Position numbers and translations under genes: made by a program. A stretch of 64,000 nt of DNA from Allokutzneria sp. NRRL B-24872 (GTDB lineage: Bacteria > Actinomycetota > Actinomycetes > Mycobacteriales > Pseudonocardiaceae): positions 1-64,000 of the forward strand of contig NZ_MUMH01000169.1 in NCBI RefSeq assembly GCF_002155965.1. The letters run 5' to 3'. Position 1 is the stretch's first letter, and every line of letters begins with the position of its first letter. Of this stretch, positions 1-8,582 are shown piece after piece. Under the pieces are notes generated by a model that did no database searches, was not told where the DNA came from, and saw only the letters and a list, made by a program, of their open reading frames with translations.

Positions 1-45
1 GGGTTGGGGGGCTTCAAGGCGGTCAAACCCCCTCGCTGGTCATCG

Positions 46-552
46 TTAAGTGTGCTGAACCCCGGAAGCGGCGTGGGTGGACATCACGTCGCGCGGAGCA
101 GGGGTTTCGCGGTGGGCGGCGATGGCCCAGGTCAGCATGCGGGCGGTGGTGAGCGCGCGGGTCGCGGACGGGCAGGCGTCGTCCGGGCGGGCGAGGCCGA
201 CGACCCTGCGGAACGCCGTCGCGGTTTCCGGCAGCGGGTCAGGGACCACGTAGCTCCACTGTGGACTGTCCACAAGGGATCGACGTGTGGTCAGGACCTC
301 GTTCAGCAGCAGGCGGATGGAAGTGCAGTGCGGAGGCGTGAAGCCGGTGTGCTCGCGCAAGAGCTGAACAGTGCGCGTGGGGTCCCACGCGGCGAGAGAG
401 CGGTCGGAGCACAGGGCGGGCAGGTGCGCGGCGGAGCTGGGGGGCAGCAGCCACGCGCCGGTGTGCGTGCCGTCCAAGCCGACGTGCCAGACCGCGACGC
501 TGTCGCCGCCGTCGTGCCCAGGACCCAGTCCGATCGCGACGTAGCCGATCAC
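46..552 (-). CDS. Hypothetical protein downstream of the exonuclease gene
   Basis: Not recognised. The predicted 168-residue protein starts at a GTG whose bases overlap the stop of the upstream exonuclease gene (GTGA overlap), so the two are probably translationally coupled. The N-terminus (IGYVAIGLGPGHDGGDSVAV) is followed by a mostly helical, Arg- and Leu-rich body. There is no signal peptide or membrane segment. A longer reading of the frame upstream of this GTG only runs antisense through the exonuclease and has the composition of a shadow frame. Linkage to a DEDD nuclease suggests a role in nucleic-acid metabolism, but this is guilt by association only. Confidence 0.6.
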   Translation of the reverse strand: MIGYVAIGLGPGHDGGDSVAVWHVGLDGTHTGAWLLPPSSAAHLPALCSDRSLAAWDPTRTVQLLREHTGFTPPHCTSIRLLLNEVLTTRRSLVDSPQWSYVVPDPLPETATAFRRVVGLARPDDACPSATRALTTARMLTWAIAAHRETPAPRDVMSTHAASGVQHT

Positions 553-1769
553 CGCTGATCCCGGTCGAGGGCGGCGAGCAGGCGGTGGAACGCGGCCTCG
601 GTGATCACCGGGACCCCGCGCTCGCGCGCCTGCCTGGCCTTGCCGGAGAGCGTGTCCGCGTCGGCCGCCACGACCAGGCGCGTCTTGCCGCTGACGTGAT
701 CCGGCCGCACGACCAGACCGGCCCGCACAGCGCGCTGCTCCCACTCCTCGCGCGGCAGCACGGTGTCGCCGGTGAACACCACCCTGTCGCCGGGTTGGAG
801 CCGGAAACCCCTGCGCGCCTGGGCTTTCCCGGAGCTCAGCGCCTGGGTCACGGCGTCGTCGGGCAGGCCGAGAATCCCGGCGACATCGCGCAGCTCGGCG
901 CGCTCGGACTCCCCGACCCAGCCGTCACGCCGCGCGGCAGCCGCGAGGGCTTCGAGGTAGCCCAGGTGCAGCCGCTCCACGGTCGCGCGGTCGAGGCCGA
1001 GCGTCGCGGCGACCTCGATCAGCTCGTCCTGCTCGCTCAGCGACACGTAGCGGTCCAGCATCGCCTTGTCGAGCACGGCCAGGTACGGCTCGGCACCGGC
1101 GGGCTCGTGCACACGGGGCAGCGTGTCCACCAGGCGCGCCAGGAAGTGCTCGGTCTCAGCACCGGCGACCGCGCGGCGCACGGGCCGCCGCCCCGGCTCG
1201 TCGAAGTGCGGCCACGGCAGGCTCGCGGCGGCGCTGAGCAGCGACGCCCACGGCTCCGGCCGCCCGCACCGCGCCAGGTACACCGAGAGCAGCCCGGCGG
1301 CGGCGTGCGCGTCGTGCAGCGCGGAGTGCGCGTGGTCCAGCACCACGCCCGCGACGCGGCAGCACGTGGCCAGCGACCGCGACGGCGAGTCCAGGTAGGT
1401 CTCAGCCAGCGCCATCGTGCACAGCCCGGACTCCAGCTCCAGCGGCGTGCTGACACCGACGCGGTCGAACTCGGCGGCGAGGAACCCCAGGTCGAAGGGC
1501 AGGTTGTGGGCGACGAGCACCCGCCCGGCCAGCTGCGCGGACAGCTCACCGGCGATCTGGTCGAAGGTCGGCGCCCTGCGCACCTCGGCGGCGGTGATCC
1601 GGTGGATGCGCTGCGGGCCGAGGTCGCGCAGCGGGTTGAGCAGGGTGCACCACTCGCCGGTCACCGCGCCGTCGGCGCCGAGGTGCACCACCGCGACCTC
1701 CACGACGCGGTGGTGCATGCCGGGGAGCAGTCCGGTGGTCTCGACGTCGACGACGGCGTAACCCTTCAT
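549..1769 (-). CDS. DEDDh 3'-5' exonuclease (DnaQ/epsilon-like) with C-terminal BRCT domain
   Basis: Predicted 406-residue nuclease. The DEDDh exonuclease motifs are in order: VDVETTGL (Exo I, Asp and Glu) near residue 8, LVAHNLPFDLGF (Exo II) near residue 87, and HSALHDAHAAAGLL (Exo III, His and Asp) near residue 145. The last 75-80 residues (GDRVVFTGDTVLPREEWEQ onward) look like a BRCT domain, as in the actinobacterial DEDD exonuclease family; a helical linker separates the two. This architecture fits proofreading or repair rather than the replicative epsilon subunit. I chose the ATG at 1769 because AGGAG lies just upstream; an upstream start would add 20 residues before the conserved core. 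A dyad (CGTTGTG-T-CACAACG, 1798-1812) sits about 29 bp upstream. Confidence 0.88.
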   Translation of the reverse strand: MKGYAVVDVETTGLLPGMHHRVVEVAVVHLGADGAVTGEWCTLLNPLRDLGPQRIHRITAAEVRRAPTFDQIAGELSAQLAGRVLVAHNLPFDLGFLAAEFDRVGVSTPLELESGLCTMALAETYLDSPSRSLATCCRVAGVVLDHAHSALHDAHAAAGLLSVYLARCGRPEPWASLLSAAASLPWPHFDEPGRRPVRRAVAGAETEHFLARLVDTLPRVHEPAGAEPYLAVLDKAMLDRYVSLSEQDELIEVAATLGLDRATVERLHLGYLEALAAAARRDGWVGESERAELRDVAGILGLPDDAVTQALSSGKAQARRGFRLQPGDRVVFTGDTVLPREEWEQRAVRAGLVVRPDHVSGKTRLVVAADADTLSGKARQARERGVPVITEAAFHRLLAALDRDQR

Positions 1770-1797
1770 GATCTCCTGTGTACCGGGGCAAGCTTTC

Positions 1798-1812
1798 CGT
1801 TGTGTCACAACG
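1798..1812. promoter_or_regulatory. 15-bp perfect dyad in the exonuclease/csbD divergent region
   Basis: CGTTGTG-T-CACAACG is a perfect 7-1-7 inverted repeat about 29 bp upstream of the exonuclease start and 108 bp upstream of the CsbD start. Its TGTG...CACA form suits a dimeric repressor or a CRP-like regulator. No regulator gene is adjacent, so the cognate factor is unknown. Confidence 0.35.
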
Positions 1813-1861
1813 AGAAGTGCTTCAGGCAACTACCTGGTCCAAGATTTTTCGGGAGTAACGC

Positions 1862-1886
1862 GTTTGGCGGTGTCGCGGCCGGGAAC
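1862..1886 (+). promoter_or_regulatory. Candidate SigB/SigF-type stress promoter of csbD
   Basis: GTTT at 1862-1865 and GGGAAC at 1881-1886 are separated by exactly 15 bp. This is close to the actinobacterial and Bacillus general-stress sigma consensus (GTTT, 14-16 bp, GGGTAT/GGGAAT). The gene downstream belongs to the CsbD family, whose founder is under SigB control in Bacillus subtilis. The start of transcription would lie near 1893, leaving a leader of about 27 nt that contains the Shine-Dalgarno GGAGG. Confidence 0.5.
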
Positions 1887-1919
1887 CCGATGTTCGACAC
1901 CACGAGCAACGGAGGCGAC

Positions 1920-2093
1920 ATGGGCGACTCGGACAAAATCGAGAACAAGGCCGATGAGCTCAAGGGCAAGGCCAAGGAGAAGGTCGGCGAGGCCACGGAC
2001 AACGAGCAGTGGCAGGCCGAGGGCAAGGGCGAGCAGGTGAAGGCGAACCTGAAGCAGGCCGCCGAGAAGGTGAAGGACGCTTTCCGCGGATGA
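1920..2093 (+). CDS. CsbD family stress protein
   Basis: A 57-residue, highly charged, probably mostly helical protein beginning MGDSDKIENKADELKGKAKE. It shows the KADELKGKAKEKVGEATD pattern typical of the CsbD/YjbJ family, an abundant small cytosolic stress protein of unknown molecular action. GGAGGCGAC precedes the ATG at good spacing. A longer open frame upstream is rejected because its composition is that of antisense to the exonuclease. The gene stands alone between a stress-type promoter and a strong hairpin, so it is probably monocistronic and induced by general or osmotic stress. Confidence 0.88.
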   Translation: MGDSDKIENKADELKGKAKEKVGEATDNEQWQAEGKGEQVKANLKQAAEKVKDAFRG

Positions 2094-2133
2094 CGGGATG
2101 ACCCTCCGCTCCCAGTCTTCCGCGACGAAATGA

Positions 2134-2168
2134 GAAAGGCCCGGCGCAGCAGGGGCGCCGGGTCTTTC
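2134..2168 (+). terminator. Intrinsic terminator after csbD
   Basis: AAAGGCCCGGCGC (2135-2147) and GCGCCGGGTCTTT (2155-2167) form a 13-bp stem with one mismatch and a 7-nt loop, ending in a short T-rich run. It lies 41 bp after the csbD stop. Confidence 0.75.
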
Positions 2169-2237
2169 TCCTGTCCGGGCAAATCCTGGCCGGGCAAATG
2201 CCGTGCCGCCGAGACGGCGGTGACGTAGCGTCCGCGC

Positions 2238-2747
2238 ATGAGCCAACGCAAGCGCCCCGCGTTCACCGCGGACGAGCGGACCCAGCTCGTCGGCTGGCTG
2301 GACATGCAGCGCGAGATCGTGCGCTGGAAGTGCGAAGGAGTCTCCGAGACCGACGCGCACCGCGCCGTCCTGCCCGCGTCGCCGAACATGACGATGGCCG
2401 GGTTGCTCTCGCACATGCGCTGGACCGAGCAGATGTGGTTCGAGGTCATGCTGCTCGACGCGCCGGCCGAGGGACCGCAGTTCGACGAATCCGACGAGGA
2501 CGCCGACATGAAGGTCGACGGCGTTCCGCTCACCCAGTTGCTCGACGAATACCAGCGGCAGTGCGGCAGGTCCAACGAGATCGTGGCCGGGCTTTCCCTC
2601 GACGACATCGGCAAGAACCGGAAGTGGCCGGTCGGACAGGCATCGGTGCGGTGGGTCCTCTTGCACATGCTGGAGGAGACAGCGCGCCACCTCGGTCACA
2701 TGGACGCCATTCGGGAACTGCTCGACGGCGGGACGGGCTATTACTGA
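2238..2747 (+). CDS. DinB/DUF664 family protein
   Basis: Predicted 169-residue four-helix DinB-fold protein. Histidines in LLSHMRWTEQMWF (helix 2) and HMLEETARHLGHMDAIREL (helix 4) match the metal-ligand pattern of DinB/YfiT-type thiol-dependent transferases, such as bacillithiol or mycothiol S-transferases, though many members have no assigned activity. There is no Shine-Dalgarno. TAGCGT at 2226-2231 lies six bases before the ATG, so the transcript is probably leaderless, as is common in actinobacteria. A second, divergent member of the family lies at 48.7 kb. Confidence 0.8.
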   Translation: MSQRKRPAFTADERTQLVGWLDMQREIVRWKCEGVSETDAHRAVLPASPNMTMAGLLSHMRWTEQMWFEVMLLDAPAEGPQFDESDEDADMKVDGVPLTQLLDEYQRQCGRSNEIVAGLSLDDIGKNRKWPVGQASVRWVLLHMLEETARHLGHMDAIRELLDGGTGYY

Positions 2748-2866
2748 GCGCCATTCGGCCCAGCTCGAAACACGATCGCGAGATTCCGATGTGGTGCGGG
2801 GTCTCGGGCGCGCGCGTGTCAACCTGCGAACGCAGGATTCGTGTTTGCGGGAAAGGGTCACTCGAT

Positions 2867-3196
2867 ATGCGCAAGATCTCCGCGTTCGCCGCCGCGACCG
2901 TTGTCGCCGCCGGGCTGCTCACCGCCGGGAGCGGCATCGCCTCGGCCGCCGGTTCGTGCACGGGCGTCGCCAACGCGGTGGCCGGGGTCCAGGTCGAGAC
3001 CGTGCGCGGCCTGGACTGGGTCTGCCGGGGCAAGGGCGGCCAGTTCAGCAAGGGCTCCACCGCCGCGACGGTCACCGCGTGCTGGGGCAAGTCTGGCTAC
3101 AAGCCGCAGCTCTACAACGGCTCCACCAAGATCGCCTGCCCCGCCCGGGGCAAGGAGGTCAAGAACTGGACCGGCTTCAAGGTCGTCAAGGCCTGA
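2867..3196 (+). CDS. Small secreted four-cysteine protein
   Basis: Predicted 109-residue protein. The N-terminal signal peptide (MRKISAFAAATVVAAGLLTA, then an ASA/AG cleavage region near residue 28) leaves a mature domain of about 80 residues. The mature part has four cysteines (GSC, WVC, TACW, IACP), suggesting two disulfides, and is basic and Gly/Lys-rich. No enzyme motif is seen. GAAAGGG lies about 12 bp before the ATG. It is followed by a perfect 14-bp hairpin and so is probably a single-gene transcript. The exported location is clear; the function is unknown. Confidence 0.75.
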   Translation: MRKISAFAAATVVAAGLLTAGSGIASAAGSCTGVANAVAGVQVETVRGLDWVCRGKGGQFSKGSTAATVTACWGKSGYKPQLYNGSTKIACPARGKEVKNWTGFKVVKA

Positions 3197-3206
3197 GCGA
3201 TCCGAT

Positions 3207-3243
3207 GTCGTGGTCAGGCCACCAGCGCGGGCCTGACCACGAC
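3207..3243. terminator. Perfect 14-bp terminator hairpin
   Basis: GTCGTGGTCAGGCC (3207-3220) and GGCCTGACCACGAC (3230-3243) are exact inverse complements with a 9-nt loop, directly after the secreted-protein stop and 27 bp before the next start. There is no clear T-run. Confidence 0.7.
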
Positions 3244-3270
3244 GCCGGATCAGCCGGATAAGGTCGACGA

Positions 3271-5853
3271 GTGAGCGTCGTCGGCCGGGAGCGCGAAAGC
3301 GCGCAGGTGCTCGGTCTGACGAGTGGGACCCTCGTCGTGACCGGAGAACCCGGGGTCGGCAAGAGCACGCTGCTCGACCTCGCCGCGCTCGCGCGCCCCG
3401 GCCGGGTGCTGCGCGTGGTGGGCGGCGAGAGCGAGACGAACCTTCCTTTCGCCGCGCTCCACCAGCTCGTACGGCCGTTGCTGACCGAGGTGGCCGATCT
3501 GCCGCCGAGGCAACGCTCCGCGCTGCTCGGAGCCTTCGGGATCGGCGAGGAGCACGCCCCGGACCGGCTGCTGATCAACGTCGCCGTGCTCACACTGCTC
3601 TCCGGGCACGCCGAGCGGGAACCGCTGCTGGTCGTGGTGGACGACGCGCAGTGGCTGGACCGCGGTTCGCTGGACGCGCTGACCTTCCTCGCGCGGCGCG
3701 TCGAGGACGAACCGCTGGCCGTGCTCGTCGGAACGCGTGATGGGACCGTGTTCCCCGGCTTCGACCACCTCGATCTCGCGCCGTTGGACCGGACCGCCTC
3801 GAACCGGCTTCTCGACGCGCAACCCCAAGTGCCGCAAGGACGAGCGCGCACGCGAATCCTCGACCAAGCCGCAGGCAACCCGCTCGCGCTGGTGGAGCTG
3901 GCCCGCACCGACGGCGCCGACCAGGACGTGCTGCCGCTGACCGACCGGCTCGAACGGATCTTCGCCGCGCACCTGGACGAGCTGCCCGACGCCACTCGCG
4001 ACGCCCTGCTGCTCGTCGCCGTGGACACCGCGGACCTGCTCGGAGCCCGCTACGCCGCCGACCTCGCGCCCGCCGAGCTGGCCGGACTCATCAAGATCAC
4101 CGAAGCCGGAGTGCGGTTCCGGCACCCGCTGGTGCGCTCCGCGATCCAGCACACCGCGCCGATGGAGCACCGCCTGCGCGCCCACCGCACGCTCGCTGAG
4201 CTGCTGCGCGAGGAGCCTGACCGCCGCGCCTGGCACCTCGCCGCGGCGAGCACCGGGCCGGACGAGCAGGTCGCCGAAGCCCTGGAGAGCACGGCCCGCC
4301 GAGCCCGCCACCGAGGCGGATATGCCGCAGCAGCAACGGCTTTGGAGCGCGCTGCCGAGCTGAGCCCCGACGCCCACGCGCGAGCCAGGCGCCTGGTCAA
4401 AGCGGCCGACATGGCGGCTCTGACAGGGCACGCGCGGTGGGTGGAGCAGCTTGCCGCGCAGGTCAGCGCGCTGACCGAGGACCCGGATCTGCGGGCGCGG
4501 GCGGCTCTGCGGCTCGGCCAGGTCCTGACGATGACCGTGCGCTTCCCCTCCGCCTACGAGCTGCTCATGCGCACCGCCGACGACGCGCCGGCCGAGCTGG
4601 CGAAGCAGGCGTTGGCCTCAGCGGCGACGCTGGTGTTCTACGCGGGCTCCGAGCAGTGGCGGCAGCAGGTGCGCGAGCACGCCGCCTTCGGCTACCCGGT
4701 GATCGCCTCCGTGACCGACCCGCACGAGAAGCGCGCCGAGCTCATCGCGGCGCTGCCGGAGCTGGTCACGGCCGCCAACGACAACCCCCGCGCGCTCAAC
4801 ACGCTTGGCGTGATGGCGTGGATGCTCGACGAGAACGCCACCGCGATGCGGATCTACGACGAAGCCCTGCACCGCCTGCGCGCGGCCGGGGACCTCCCCG
4901 ACGGGCTCGGGTGCTCGGCGAGCTGGGCCTACCTCGACGGAGGCCGCTGGGCCCAGGCGCGCCAGACCGCGACCAGCTCAGTGGCCGCTGTGGACGAAGC
5001 CGACGCGCCGCACCTCGTCGCGGGCACCTACACCCTCGAAGCCGTGGCCAGCGCCCTGCCCGGGAACGCCGCCGCGGCAAGGGAACTCGCGCTCCGCGCA
5101 CTGTCCATAGTGGACCCGAACCAGAACAGGGCGATCGGCGTGCGGGCGCGGTGGGCGCTCGGCATGGCCGCGGTGGTCGACGGTGATCACGAGGCCGCCT
5201 ACGAGCAGTTCCGGCAGCTCTTCACCGCCGAGGGCGATCCCGTGCACTACCACTGCTCCTACCCGGGCATCGGCGAGCTGGCCGCCTCCGCCGTGCGCGC
5301 GGGACGGCAGCGCGAGGCCGCCGAGGTCGTCGAACGGGCCGCGAAGCACCTCGAAGGCCAGTTCTCCGCGCGGACGAACGCGCTGGTCAACCGCGCGCGG
5401 GCGCTGCTGGCGGGACCTGAGGACGCGGAAGGCTTCTTCGAGGCGGCGCTGGCCGACCCGGCGGGGGAGCAGTGGCCGTTCGAACGGGCGCAGATCCTGC
5501 TGGACTACGCGGAGTGGTTGCGGCGCAGGCGAAGGATCACCGAAGCCCGACCGAAACTCAGCGCGGCCATGGAGGTCTTCCAACGCCTCGGCGCGCGGCC
5601 GTGGATCGAGCGCGCGCAGGGCGAACTGCGGGCGGCGGGCATCGAGGGCAACGCCGAGCCGAGCGCGCTGTCGGAGCTCTCCCCGCAGCAGCAGACGATC
5701 GTGCGGATGGCCGCGCGGGGGCTGACCAACAAGGAGATCGGCGAGCGGCTGTTCCTGTCGCCGCGCACGGTCAGCTCGCACCTCTACCGCAGCTTCCCCA
5801 AGCTCGGCATCACCGCTCGCTCGCAGCTGCGCGACCTCGTGGACTCCGGATGA
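3271..5853 (+). CDS. LuxR-family LAL-type ATPase transcriptional regulator (first of pair)
   Basis: Predicted 860-residue cytosolic regulator of the large ATP-binding LuxR (LAL/MalT-like STAND) class. The N-terminal NTPase has Walker A GEPGVGKST (residues 25-33) and Walker B LLVVVDDAQWLD (about 120-130). A long TPR-like helical middle follows, and a C-terminal LuxR HTH (LSPQQQTIVRMAARGLTNKE, then GERLFLSPRTVSSHLYRSFP, about residues 798-855). The length is normal for the class. The GTG start follows a hairpin at short distance. The stop overlaps the next start (ATGA), so both regulators are made from one message. Targets are not obvious, as no catabolic or biosynthetic cluster adjoins on the same strand. 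Confidence 0.88.
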   Translation: MSVVGRERESAQVLGLTSGTLVVTGEPGVGKSTLLDLAALARPGRVLRVVGGESETNLPFAALHQLVRPLLTEVADLPPRQRSALLGAFGIGEEHAPDRLLINVAVLTLLSGHAEREPLLVVVDDAQWLDRGSLDALTFLARRVEDEPLAVLVGTRDGTVFPGFDHLDLAPLDRTASNRLLDAQPQVPQGRARTRILDQAAGNPLALVELARTDGADQDVLPLTDRLERIFAAHLDELPDATRDALLLVAVDTADLLGARYAADLAPAELAGLIKITEAGVRFRHPLVRSAIQHTAPMEHRLRAHRTLAELLREEPDRRAWHLAAASTGPDEQVAEALESTARRARHRGGYAAAATALERAAELSPDAHARARRLVKAADMAALTGHARWVEQLAAQVSALTEDPDLRARAALRLGQVLTMTVRFPSAYELLMRTADDAPAELAKQALASAATLVFYAGSEQWRQQVREHAAFGYPVIASVTDPHEKRAELIAALPELVTAANDNPRALNTLGVMAWMLDENATAMRIYDEALHRLRAAGDLPDGLGCSASWAYLDGGRWAQARQTATSSVAAVDEADAPHLVAGTYTLEAVASALPGNAAAARELALRALSIVDPNQNRAIGVRARWALGMAAVVDGDHEAAYEQFRQLFTAEGDPVHYHCSYPGIGELAASAVRAGRQREAAEVVERAAKHLEGQFSARTNALVNRARALLAGPEDAEGFFEAALADPAGEQWPFERAQILLDYAEWLRRRRRITEARPKLSAAMEVFQRLGARPWIERAQGELRAAGIEGNAEPSALSELSPQQQTIVRMAARGLTNKEIGERLFLSPRTVSSHLYRSFPKLGITARSQLRDLVDSG

Positions 5854-8582
5854 GCGCGCTCGTCGGCCGCGCCGATGAGGCCGCGAAGATCGCCGAGACC
5901 GTGGACGCGGGCAGCGGAGCGCTCGTGCTGCGCGGCCCGGCAGGCGTCGGCAAGACCCGCCTCGGCCTCGAAGCGCTCAGCCGCGCGGAAGCGGCCGGGT
6001 TCCGCGCGTTCACCGGCAGCGGTCGCCCGCTCGGGCGCGGCCTGGCCTACGCGCCGTGGCTGGAGGCGCTTGGCCCGCACCTGCGCGGACTCCCGCCCGG
6101 GCTGCGCGCGCGACTGAGGGAGCTGCCCGAGCTGAGCAGGCTCTTCGGTGGGCTCGACCTGCCACGACCGGAGCCGCTGGCCGATCCCGCGCTGGAGCGC
6201 TCGCGCCTGTTCGAGGCCGTGTCGCGGCTGCTGGCCGTGCTGGAGCCGGTCGCGGTGTTCATCGACGACCTCCAGTGGGCCGACGACACCAGCGTCGAGC
6301 TGTTCGACTACCTCGCCCGAGGCACCGCCGGGCATCGCGTGCTGCTCATCGCCGCGCACCGCGAGGACGAGCTGGCCGTACGCCTGCCCAGCCTGGACGT
6401 GCGCACGCTCGACGGCGACGGAAGCACTGCACTGCTGCGTGAACTGCTCGACGGCGGCGATCCTCCGAACGCGCTCGTCGAGTTGGCGAGTGCGCGCGCC
6501 GGTGGCCTGCCGTTGTATCTGGTCGAGCTGGTCAGCCAGCTGCGCGCGGACGGTTCGCTGACCCGCAGCGGCGGCGGTTGGGTGCTCAAACCAACCGCCG
6601 AGCCGACGACGCCGCAGCAAGTCCGCGACGTGGTCGCGACCCGCCTCGGCACGCTGAGCCGCCCGGAGCGCGTGCTGCTGGAGGTCGTCGCCGTCGCCGG
6701 TGAAGCCGCCACGCACCCCGTCGTGCGCGCCGCATCCGGACTCGACGAGGACGCGGTGATAAAGGCTGTGCTCGCCGCGCGCGATCGCGGGCTGATCAGC
6801 GAAGACGTGCTCGCCGGAGAAGTTCGGTACCGGCCGTCGCACCCCATGTACGGCGAGGTCGCCTACGCCGAGCTGGCCGCTGTGCGCCGCCAGCAGCTGC
6901 ACCTCGCGGTCGCGGAAGCGTTGGAGGACAACGACGTCGACCTGCTCGCCAAGCACCTGCGCGGAGCGGGCGCGCTCGCCGACCAGCACCGGGCGCTCGC
7001 GGTGTGCCGGGCGGCCGGGAAGCACGCGTTGGAGCTGCGCGCGGGTGATGCCGCCGTGCAGCACCTGGTCGCCGCGCTCGGCCTGGCCAACCGGCTCGAC
7101 CGCGCTGACCTGGTGCCTGAGCTGCGCGAAGAGCTGGCGCTGGCCTACGACCTCGCCGGGCGCTCAGTGGAGGCCGCAGACGCCTGGCGGGCCGCGGCGC
7201 GGGCGACCGACGGCGTGCGCCGGAGCCACTGCCTGCGCCGGGTCGCGTTGCTGGCGTGGGACAACGGCGATTTCGCCACCGCCATGTCCACATTGGGCTC
7301 CGCTGCGGAGGCGCTGCCTCGGGACGCGGCGCCGGAGGACATGCTGCGGCTGCACGAGACGCGGATCAGCCTCCAGTCCCGGGCCAGCCTCGTGCCGGAG
7401 ATGATCGCCGCCCGGGCCGAGGTCGCCGCATTGCCCGGAGCCCGCGCGGAGGCGCTGACCGGCATGCTCGACACCGTCGCGCTGCTCGCCGCCACCGACT
7501 ACCCAGGCGCGCACGCGGCCGCTACCAGGGCGATCGCGAGCGCCAGGCAGACCGGGGACCCGCTGTTGGAGGAGTTCGTGTCCCGGCCGATCACGCTGAT
7601 CAACATGCTCGTCTTCGGCGTCGACGCCGCGCGGACCTCGGCCGAGCGCGGTCTGCTCGCGGCGCGCTCCTCCGGGGTGCCCGCGCTGGAGAGCTCCGCC
7701 CGCTTCGCGCTGGTCATCGCCGACTACTTCGGCGGGCACTGGCGCCGAGCCCGGGAAGCCGCCGCTGACCTCGTCGCCTTCGGCCACCGCGTCGACCAGC
7801 CCCGGATGATCACCGTCGGGCTCGCCAGCCGCGCTCTGGTCGCCATTGGCGCTGGTCAGCGCACCGAGGCCACCGCGCTGCTGAAGGAAGCGACCGCCGG
7901 GTACACGGCCGGGGAGCGGGTGGACGCGCGCGTGCGGCAGCTGACCGGCTGCGTGCGGGTCCTGCTGGCGCGGCAGTCCGGCGACCACGCGACGGCGATC
8001 GCCCTCGCCGAGGAGCTGGCCGCCCCGGACGCCACGACGTTCCCGCCATATGGCCTGGTCCTGCTGGGTGAAGCCAAACGCGATGCGGGCGATGCCGACG
8101 GCGCGCTCGCGGTCGCGCGGCGGCTGGACCGGATGACCCCGGGCTCGCCGTACCTCTCCGCCTACGCCGCCCGCCTGCGCGGAGACCTGACCGAAGCCGC
8201 CGCGCGCTTCGAGCAGGCGGGGATGCGCATCGAAGCCGCCCACGTCCGCCTCGACCTCGCGGAGTCAGTGGAGTCACTGCGCACCGTCTTGGACCTCGCC
8301 GAGGCCGAGGACGCGGACTCGCTGGCTGATCGGGCGAGGAAAGCCTTGCGCGACAAGGGAATTCGAACCCTGGGGCGAGAGCGGCCGAGCGGGGCGCTGA
8401 CACGGCGCGAGATCGAGGTGGCCCGGCTCGTCGCGGAAGGGCTCTCCAACGCCGAGATCGCCGAACGGCTGTTCCTGAGCCGCCGCACAGTGACCACCCA
8501 CCTCCAGCACGCCTACGCGCGGCTCGGCGTGTCCTCGCGCGCCGCGCTCACGCACTACGTGATGGAGAACGGCCTGCTGTAG
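5850..8582 (+). CDS. LuxR-family LAL-type ATPase transcriptional regulator (second of pair)
   Basis: Predicted 910-residue regulator with the same layout as its upstream neighbour: Walker A GPAGVGKT (residues 29-36), Walker B VAVFIDDLQWADD (about 137-150), a TPR-like middle, and a C-terminal LuxR HTH (LTRREIEVARLVAEGLSNAE, then RLFLSRRTVTTHLQHAYARL). The ATG overlaps the stop of the first regulator. The two proteins share architecture but differ clearly in the ATPase domain, so a recent duplication is unlikely. The 3' end overlaps the convergent small membrane gene by 28 bp. Confidence 0.88.
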   Translation: MSALVGRADEAAKIAETVDAGSGALVLRGPAGVGKTRLGLEALSRAEAAGFRAFTGSGRPLGRGLAYAPWLEALGPHLRGLPPGLRARLRELPELSRLFGGLDLPRPEPLADPALERSRLFEAVSRLLAVLEPVAVFIDDLQWADDTSVELFDYLARGTAGHRVLLIAAHREDELAVRLPSLDVRTLDGDGSTALLRELLDGGDPPNALVELASARAGGLPLYLVELVSQLRADGSLTRSGGGWVLKPTAEPTTPQQVRDVVATRLGTLSRPERVLLEVVAVAGEAATHPVVRAASGLDEDAVIKAVLAARDRGLISEDVLAGEVRYRPSHPMYGEVAYAELAAVRRQQLHLAVAEALEDNDVDLLAKHLRGAGALADQHRALAVCRAAGKHALELRAGDAAVQHLVAALGLANRLDRADLVPELREELALAYDLAGRSVEAADAWRAAARATDGVRRSHCLRRVALLAWDNGDFATAMSTLGSAAEALPRDAAPEDMLRLHETRISLQSRASLVPEMIAARAEVAALPGARAEALTGMLDTVALLAATDYPGAHAAATRAIASARQTGDPLLEEFVSRPITLINMLVFGVDAARTSAERGLLAARSSGVPALESSARFALVIADYFGGHWRRAREAAADLVAFGHRVDQPRMITVGLASRALVAIGAGQRTEATALLKEATAGYTAGERVDARVRQLTGCVRVLLARQSGDHATAIALAEELAAPDATTFPPYGLVLLGEAKRDAGDADGALAVARRLDRMTPGSPYLSAYAARLRGDLTEAAARFEQAGMRIEAAHVRLDLAESVESLRTVLDLAEAEDADSLADRARKALRDKGIRTLGRERPSGALTRREIEVARLVAEGLSNAEIAERLFLSRRTVTTHLQHAYARLGVSSRAALTHYVMENGLL

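Noticed and set aside
1-45. Terminator-like G and C runs at the window edge
   Set aside because: Pairing between the G-rich start and CCCCC is poor and the flank is cut off by the window, so no call is made.
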